From: DAOPXV01 sp035352535
GTDB taxonomy: Bacteria > Muiribacteriota > UBA9980
Reading direction: 5' to 3'
Length of the DNA stretch: 19,194 nt
NCBI GenBank assembly: GCA_964545075.1
Contig: CAZJFS010000082.1
Span: 1-19,194 of the forward strand
Positions 14,260 through 19,194 of this stretch are shown here, piece after piece. The notes under the pieces are model-generated. The model did not search any database. It worked only from the letters and a program-made list of their open reading frames with translations, and was not told the DNA's origin. The position numbers were made by a program, and so were the translations under genes. Each line of letters starts with the position of its first letter. The stretch's first letter is position 1.

Positions 14260-14336
14260 GGAATTTTGATAAAGTATACGGGCCGGATATCGTCCGTTCC
14301 GCTCTGACCGGGAACGGATCTCGAAAAAAAGCTTAA
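14256..14336 (+). CDS. Possible 26-codon coupled micro-ORF between treS and the trehalose-phosphate fusion gene
   Basis: An ATG at 14256 overlaps the treS stop as ATGA, and its frame runs 26 codons (begins MRNFDKVYGPDIV) to TAA 14334-14336, where the SD of the next gene begins. There is no SD; expression would depend on termination-reinitiation. The sequence also holds an 8-bp hairpin, so it may simply be spacer. Confidence 0.2.
   Translation: MRNFDKVYGPDIVRSALTGNGSRKKA
14293..14318 (+). repeat. Hairpin in the treS / trehalose-phosphate gene spacer
   Basis: TCCGTTCC (14293-14300) and GGAACGGA (14311-14318) are perfect reverse complements with a 10-base loop. A-rich sequence, not a T-run, follows, so it is not a terminator. 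It could mark an RNA processing or stability element between two genes of the operon. Confidence 0.5.
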
Positions 14337-14346
14337 GGAGGATTTT

Positions 14347-16584
14347 ATGAGACTCATAGTAGTTTCAAACAGGCTTCACGTTACAGTGGAGGAAAAAGAA
14401 GGAAAGTTAAATTATAAACAGAGCTCGGGCGGCCTCGCCACGGGACTTTCGTCATATCTTGAAACAATGAAAAGCCGTAATTTCGAGGTCTCTGAATATC
14501 TCTGGATCGGCTGGCCCGGAAGCGCAATAAGCGCGGGCAAAAGGGCTGAAGTCAGTTCGGAACTCGCTTCTAAATACAGATGTCATCCGGTCTTTCTGTC
14601 GGAAAAGGTCATGGACAAGTTCTATCTGGGGTTTTGTAATAAGACAATATGGCCGCTCTTTCATTATTTTCCGACGCTGACCAATTATTTCGCCGAACAT
14701 TGGAACCAATATGTAAGCGTCAACGAGACATTTTGCGATGCAGTACTCGAAATAGTCAAACCCGGCGATATAGTCTGGGTGCATGATTATCAACTGATGC
14801 TTCTGCCGGCTATGCTCAGAAAAAAAATACCGGATCTCGCGATCGGATATTTTCATCATATACCATTCCCGTCATTCGAAATATTCAGATTACTTCCAAG
14901 AGAATGGAGAAACTCAATTCTGGAAGGACTTCTCGGGTCAGACTTGGTCGGCTTTCACACTCACGATTACACTCAATATTTTTTGCGCGCTGTCCTTCGA
15001 ATGCTCGGTCACGAACACAACCTCGGCGCGATCAACTGCGACAACCATACATCCGTCGCCGATACTTTCCCGATCGGCATAGATTACGAAAAATTCAACG
15101 GCGCGTCTAAAAACCCTCATGTTCAAAAAGAGATAGATGAATTCAAAAAAGCGTCAGGAGATAAAAAAATAATACTTTCCGTTGACAGACTGGATTACAC
15201 CAAGGGTATTATTAACCGGCTGAGAGGGTATGAGCTGTTTCTCGAACGTTATCCGCAATGGCACGGCCATGTATCTTTACTGTCGCTTGTCGTGCCTTCG
15301 CGCACCGGCGTCGATCAGTATATGACGATGAAAAAACAGATAGAAGAAATGGTTGGGAAAATTAATGGTAAATTTGGAAGCGTCAGCTGGACGCCGCTGA
15401 TCTATCAATTCAGATCATATTCGTTTGAAGCGCTGGCCGCGGCTTACTCGGCAAGTGATGTAGGCCTTGTCACTCCGCTTCGCGACGGAATGAATCTTGT
15501 CGCCAAGGAATTCGTAGCGTCGAAGGCTGACGGCCGCGGCGTGCTGGTGTTAAGTGAAACCGCTGGCGCTGCGCGTGAAATGGGCGAAGCGATAATGGTA
15601 AATCCTAATGACGTTGACGAAATGACCCTTGCGATAAAAGAAGCGTTGGAACTCCCGGAAGAGGAGCAGATAAGAAGAAATAAAGAAATGCAAAAGCGTC
15701 TGAAAAGATACGATATATCGCGATGGGCCGAAGATTTTATATTAAAACTTCTTGCGGTGAAGGCCGAGCGTTCGAAGCTCGAAACCAAACTATTGAGAGG
15801 TAATATGAAGAAAGAGATGTTTGAAAAATACGGCAAGGCCGGAAGCCGCCTTCTGCTTCTCGATTACGATGGAACGCTCGTGCCGTTCGCGAACAGCCCT
15901 GAAAAAGCCCGCCCCGGCTCGAAACTTATTGAAACTCTTAAAAAGCTTTCTGCGGTTCCGGGTAACGACGTAGTGATAATCAGCGGACGCGAAAGGCACA
16001 CGCTGGAAAAGTGGTTCGGAGGGACCGGGATCGGCATGGTGGCCGAACACGGCGCATGGGTATGCGAAAAAGGCGGCGCATGGCATGCGCTGAAGCCCCT
16101 TAAAAACGACTGGAAGCATCAAATAATGCAGATAGTTGAAAGATGCGTCGACAGGCTTCCGGGAGCTTTCATGGAAGAAAAGGAGTTTGCCGTAGTGTTC
16201 CATTACCGGAAATCCGATTCAGAATTAAGCGCGTTGAGAGTCAGGGAACTTCGCGACGATCTGATCCATTTCACCGCAAACGCAGATCTTCAGATACTCA
16301 TGGGAAACAAGGCGCTCGAGATCAGATGCGCCGGCGTGAGTAAAGAGGTCGGAGGAATGCATTTTATAGTCGCCAACAAACCTGATTTCATACTTTCAGT
16401 GGGCGATGACGTCACCGACGAAGATCTTTTCAAGGCTCTTCCGGAAACTGTTTATTCCGTGAAAGTGGGGGTCGAACGGTCCAGCGCGAGATACTATCTT
16501 CCCGGTTTTACCGAGGTCAACGGGCTGCTTGAAGAATTTTCGAATATCAAATTTGCTGAAAAATCCGCGGATTCCGGACATTAA
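14347..16584 (+). CDS. Bifunctional trehalose-6-phosphate synthase/phosphatase (OtsA-OtsB fusion)
   Basis: A 745-residue fusion. Residues 1-475 are a complete GT20 trehalose-6-phosphate synthase: VVSNRL with R9, SSGGLATGL, WIGWPG, VWVHDYQLMLLP, YFHHIPFPS, SVDRLDYTKGI and LRDGMNLVAKEF. Residues about 490-735 are a trehalose-6-phosphate phosphatase of the HAD superfamily: nucleophile motif LLDYDGTL with D506 and D508, IISGRERHTLEKWF, VAEHGAWV, and SVGDDVTDEDLF with D687, D688 and D691. All key residues are present, so the protein should make trehalose from UDP- (or ADP-/GDP-) glucose and glucose-6-phosphate in two steps. Fusions in this order are known in several bacteria and are the rule in eukaryotes. 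SD AAGGAGG lies five bases before the ATG. It is 87 bases after treS. Confidence 0.95.
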   Translation: MRLIVVSNRLHVTVEEKEGKLNYKQSSGGLATGLSSYLETMKSRNFEVSEYLWIGWPGSAISAGKRAEVSSELASKYRCHPVFLSEKVMDKFYLGFCNKTIWPLFHYFPTLTNYFAEHWNQYVSVNETFCDAVLEIVKPGDIVWVHDYQLMLLPAMLRKKIPDLAIGYFHHIPFPSFEIFRLLPREWRNSILEGLLGSDLVGFHTHDYTQYFLRAVLRMLGHEHNLGAINCDNHTSVADTFPIGIDYEKFNGASKNPHVQKEIDEFKKASGDKKIILSVDRLDYTKGIINRLRGYELFLERYPQWHGHVSLLSLVVPSRTGVDQYMTMKKQIEEMVGKINGKFGSVSWTPLIYQFRSYSFEALAAAYSASDVGLVTPLRDGMNLVAKEFVASKADGRGVLVLSETAGAAREMGEAIMVNPNDVDEMTLAIKEALELPEEEQIRRNKEMQKRLKRYDISRWAEDFILKLLAVKAERSKLETKLLRGNMKKEMFEKYGKAGSRLLLLDYDGTLVPFANSPEKARPGSKLIETLKKLSAVPGNDVVIISGRERHTLEKWFGGTGIGMVAEHGAWVCEKGGAWHALKPLKNDWKHQIMQIVERCVDRLPGAFMEEKEFAVVFHYRKSDSELSALRVRELRDDLIHFTANADLQILMGNKALEIRCAGVSKEVGGMHFIVANKPDFILSVGDDVTDEDLFKALPETVYSVKVGVERSSARYYLPGFTEVNGLLEEFSNIKFAEKSADSGH

Positions 16585-16669
16585 ACGCCAGGATAAATTG
16601 AAAAACAAGGATAAAAAATTTTCAGCATTATGAAAATGTTAAAAAAAAGAAAGATTAGAGGTCATAGTA

Positions 16670-18076
16670 ATGAAAAGAAAGATCACGGAAGAAGCGATAT
16701 TATTTTTCAGCATTTCGAAGTGGGTTCTCTTATCTACGACGATCGGGGCCATTGTAGGGGCCGCAGCGACGGCATTTCTGAAAATGTTGAACTGGAGCAT
16801 ATCTTTCAGAGGGCAGTTCACGCATTATTATTTTTGGCTTCCGCTCGCTTTTCTTATAAGCGTTCTTCTGGTGAAATATTTCGCTCCAGAGGCGGAAGGG
16901 CACGGAACCGAAAAGGTCATTGAAGCGATCCATAAAAGGGACAGCAATATTGATATTATGGTGGTTCCGGTAAAACTCTTTGCTACCATAGTAACTATCG
17001 CATGCGGCGGTTCGGCGGGCAAAGAAGGTCCATGCGCCCAGATAGGCGCCGGTCTCGCTTCATATTTTGCAAATCTTTTCAAATTCGACGGCCATGACCG
17101 CCGCAAACTCGTCATCTGCGGCATAAGCGCCGGCTTCGCGGCGGTCTTTGGAACCCCGCTCGCGGGTGCGATATTCGGCGTAGAAGTCCTCTTTGTCGGA
17201 AGCATGCTCTATGATGTCCTTCTGCCGTCATTCATTTCCGGCATCACCAGTTATCAGGTTGCGGAAGCTCTCGGAATAGGTTATTCGAAGCATACTGTAA
17301 ATTTCATTCCGGTATTCAGCGAGGTATTTTTTCTCAAAGTCGTCCTGGCCGGAATATTCTTCGGTATCTGTTCGATCATTTTTATTGAAACCATGAGATT
17401 CTTCGAAGACTTATCCGCGAAAATAAAGCTGGATAAGCGATATAAGGCTATACTTGGAGGAATGATATTGATAGGGCTTACATTTATTTTTTCCGAACAA
17501 TTTCTGGGGCTCGGGATAGAAACGATAGATTCATGCCTGCCGCGCGAAAAAAATATATGGTACGGTTTGGAATATATGGGTTTTAATCCTAATATCATTT
17601 ATTCTTATCTCGCAGGAGGATACGTCGTATGGTACGCCTTTCTCGCCAAAATATTGTTCACCTCGATAACGCTCAACTTTGGCGGCAGCGGCGGCGTGGT
17701 AACGCCTATATTTTTTATCGGAGCAACCTCCGGCATGCTTTTTGCGCAGCTGATGGGGCTGGATGTCGCCACTTTTTCAGCGATAGGATTCGTGGCCGTT
17801 CTCGCGGGGGCCGCAAACACACCGATAGCGGCAAGCATTATGGCCATGGAGATATTCGGATCGCCGATAGCGCCTTACGCTGCGGTAGCATGCGTCGTAA
17901 GCTTTTTCATGAGCGGGCACAGGAGTATTTATCCTTCTCAGGTCCTGCTTTTAAAAAAATCCGAATCGATCGACGTGAATATAGGCGCGGTAATTACGGA
18001 AGCCGATGCACGGTCGGCACCAAGAAAAAAAAGCGTTTTGAAAAAAATTATCGACTTTAAAGACGGACAGAATTAA
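16670..18076 (+). CDS. ClC-family chloride channel/antiporter
   Basis: A 468-residue membrane protein with the ClC fold signatures: GSAGKEGPCAQIGAGL with gating Glu E119, AVFGTPLAGAIFGVEVLF, NFGGSGGVVTPIFFIGATSG, and the C-terminal Tyr421 in GHRSIYPSQ corresponding to the anion-coordinating Tyr of E. coli ClC. No CBS domains follow. By alignment of LAGAIFGVEV with E. coli LAGILFIIEE, the internal proton glutamate (E203 in E. coli) is Val173. The first anion-site motif GSGIP is EGHGT here, with His78 in place of Ser. Loss of the proton glutamate is typical of passive Cl- channels, so this may be a channel or an uncoupled transporter. The ATG at 16670 has AGAGGT upstream. It lies 85 bases after the trehalose fusion gene, consistent with a role in anion flux during osmotic adjustment. 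Confidence 0.92.
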   Translation: MKRKITEEAILFFSISKWVLLSTTIGAIVGAAATAFLKMLNWSISFRGQFTHYYFWLPLAFLISVLLVKYFAPEAEGHGTEKVIEAIHKRDSNIDIMVVPVKLFATIVTIACGGSAGKEGPCAQIGAGLASYFANLFKFDGHDRRKLVICGISAGFAAVFGTPLAGAIFGVEVLFVGSMLYDVLLPSFISGITSYQVAEALGIGYSKHTVNFIPVFSEVFFLKVVLAGIFFGICSIIFIETMRFFEDLSAKIKLDKRYKAILGGMILIGLTFIFSEQFLGLGIETIDSCLPREKNIWYGLEYMGFNPNIIYSYLAGGYVVWYAFLAKILFTSITLNFGGSGGVVTPIFFIGATSGMLFAQLMGLDVATFSAIGFVAVLAGAANTPIAASIMAMEIFGSPIAPYAAVACVVSFFMSGHRSIYPSQVLLLKKSESIDVNIGAVITEADARSAPRKKSVLKKIIDFKDGQN

Positions 18077-18132
18077 ATAACTGAAACACCTGCCAAATAA
18101 ATCGAAAGAAAATCAAATCATGGAGGTGCCAT

Positions 18133-19194
18133 ATGATAAGCGTTATAATACCGGTATTAAACGAAGAAAGAACCATAGAAAACGTTATCCGCAAGGCGTT
18201 AAAATTTGAAAAGGTCACCGAGATCATCGTCGTCGACGACGCATCAGGCGATACAACCGTAGAAAGAGCCCGTTTGGCTGGCGCAAAGGTAATGCAGAGC
18301 ACCAAACTCGGAAAAGGCGCCTCTATGCTGGACGGACTTTACTACGCCAGTAACGACTTGATAATATACCTGGACGGTGATATAGAAAATTACGACGATG
18401 ATATTTCTAAAATCATGACCGGACCGTTGATAAGCGGCGAAGCCGATTTCGTCAAGTCTAAATTTTCACGCGAAGCGGGCCGGGTTACCGAACTTGTAGC
18501 CAAGCCTCTATTAAGCCTGCTTTTCCCCGAACTGGTAAAATTTTGTCAGCCTCTAAGCGGGATCATTTCAGGCAAAAAAGAGTTCTTTAAAAAAGTTGAA
18601 TTCGAAAACGATTACGGTGTAGATATAGGTATTTTGATAGACATGCATAATCTTGGCGTAAGAATAGTGGAGCAGGAAATAGGTTATATCGAGCATAAAT
18701 CCAAACAATGGAGACAACTCGGAAAAATGTCACGCGAAGTGTCCAGGGCCATATTGAAAAGAGCGCAGAAGAGTTCGAAATTTACGCTTGAAGATCTTGG
18801 TTCTTACGCCCTTGTGAGTTCTGAAATGGATTCAACCATCAAGGAATGCGTCACCAAAATGAATAAAATGGTCATATTCGATATGGATAATACGCTTCTT
18901 GACGGCCGGGTAATATATGCTCTCGCGGATAAATTCGGATTTAAGAATAAACTGATAGAAATAGTGACGGAAAATTCAGACCCATACGTTGTGACCAAAT
19001 TGATCGCGAAAACGCTGAAAGGATTAAATATCGGCGATATCCTCAATGAAATAGACAGAATACCGGTCGTTAGCGACGCAGGTAATGTGATCGCGGAACT
19101 TAAGAAAAAAGCTTACATCATAGGAATTATCAGCGACAGCTATGATATTGCCGTTCAACATCTGAAAAGCAAGCTTAACATTGACTTCACTATA
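18133..19194 (+). CDS. GT81-like glycosyltransferase fused to SerB-like HAD phosphatase (partial, runs off window)
   Basis: 354 codons are visible and the gene continues past the window. Residues 1-225 are a GT-A glycosyltransferase close in pattern to glucosyl-3-phosphoglycerate synthase: SVIIPVLNEERTI, IIVVDDASGDTT, LGKGASMLDGL, the metal-binding DGD (81-83), GRVTELVAKPLL, QPLSG (139-143) and YGVDIGILID (161-170). From about residue 245 a HAD-IB domain begins: VIFDMDNTLLDG with nucleophile D250 and D252, and motif II Ser in IIGIISDSYD. A synthase moving hexose to 3-phosphoglycerate and a phosphatase removing the phosphate would yield glucosylglycerate or mannosylglycerate, a compatible solute. 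Substrate is inference. SD GGAGGTG lies four bases before the ATG, 56 bases after the ClC gene. Confidence 0.82.
   Translation, partial: MISVIIPVLNEERTIENVIRKALKFEKVTEIIVVDDASGDTTVERARLAGAKVMQSTKLGKGASMLDGLYYASNDLIIYLDGDIENYDDDISKIMTGPLISGEADFVKSKFSREAGRVTELVAKPLLSLLFPELVKFCQPLSGIISGKKEFFKKVEFENDYGVDIGILIDMHNLGVRIVEQEIGYIEHKSKQWRQLGKMSREVSRAILKRAQKSSKFTLEDLGSYALVSSEMDSTIKECVTKMNKMVIFDMDNTLLDGRVIYALADKFGFKNKLIEIVTENSDPYVVTKLIAKTLKGLNIGDILNEIDRIPVVSDAGNVIAELKKKAYIIGIISDSYDIAVQHLKSKLNIDFTI

Noticed and set aside
14293..14318. Hairpin as a transcription terminator between treS and the fusion gene
   Set aside because: No T-run follows; A-rich sequence and an SD follow instead, and the genes are functionally linked.
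14452..14859. 135-codon open frame on the minus strand
   Set aside because: It lies wholly opposite the conserved GT20 domain of the trehalose-phosphate gene; its sequence shows no domain pattern and no SD.
15790..16203. 137-codon open frame on the minus strand
   Set aside because: It is antisense to the conserved phosphatase domain; the opposite strand explains every constraint.

Overview
The window is a bacterial chromosomal segment of moderate-to-low G+C, with many AT-rich spacers, strong purine-rich Shine-Dalgarno sequences (GGAGG, AGGCGGAG, AAAGGAG) and two TTG starts. Separate secD and secF genes, the strong SDs and clear sigma-70-type promoters fit a clostridia-like (Bacillota) or other uncultivated bacterium. 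The large MscK-type channel with an extracytoplasmic coiled-coil domain would also fit a diderm. I cannot place it more precisely. No tRNA, rRNA, CRISPR array or insertion sequence was seen.

Left part (1-6770, all +): the end of secD, then secF, a cytidine deaminase with a 220-residue low-complexity Pro/Lys/Gln-rich N-terminal extension, and a DUF2283 protein. A perfect 16-bp inverted repeat follows, abutting the SD of a 1164-residue MscS/MscK-family mechanosensitive channel. A small membrane-anchored or lipoprotein gene and a textbook rho-independent terminator close this part.

Middle part (6770-9785, minus strand): a 60-residue tail-anchored peptide, an AGCS sodium:alanine/glycine symporter, and an AT-rich receiver-like gene interrupted by an in-frame TAA. 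The spacers carry well-formed promoters and perfect long inverted repeats; one 15-bp pair exactly brackets a promoter.

Right part (9750-19194, all +): a strong promoter leads into a closely spaced run of genes: membrane histidine kinase, XRE-cupin regulator, 58-residue tail-anchored peptide, trehalose synthase (TreS), a trehalose-6-phosphate synthase/phosphatase fusion, a ClC-family chloride protein, and a GT81-like glycosyltransferase fused to a SerB-like HAD phosphatase (cut by the window end). This reads as a compatible-solute/osmotic-stress island. It has two routes to trehalose, a probable glucosyl- or mannosylglycerate enzyme, an anion channel or antiporter, and its own sensor and regulator, with a mechanosensitive channel and a Na+-coupled amino-acid importer nearby.

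The most notable points are: the receiver-like protein with Glu at the phospho-acceptor position and a nonsense codon; the kinase whose SD points at an ATA codon rather than ATG; the synthase-plus-phosphatase fusion used for two different solutes; the ClC protein lacking the internal proton glutamate; and the promoter bracketed by a 15-bp inverted repeat.
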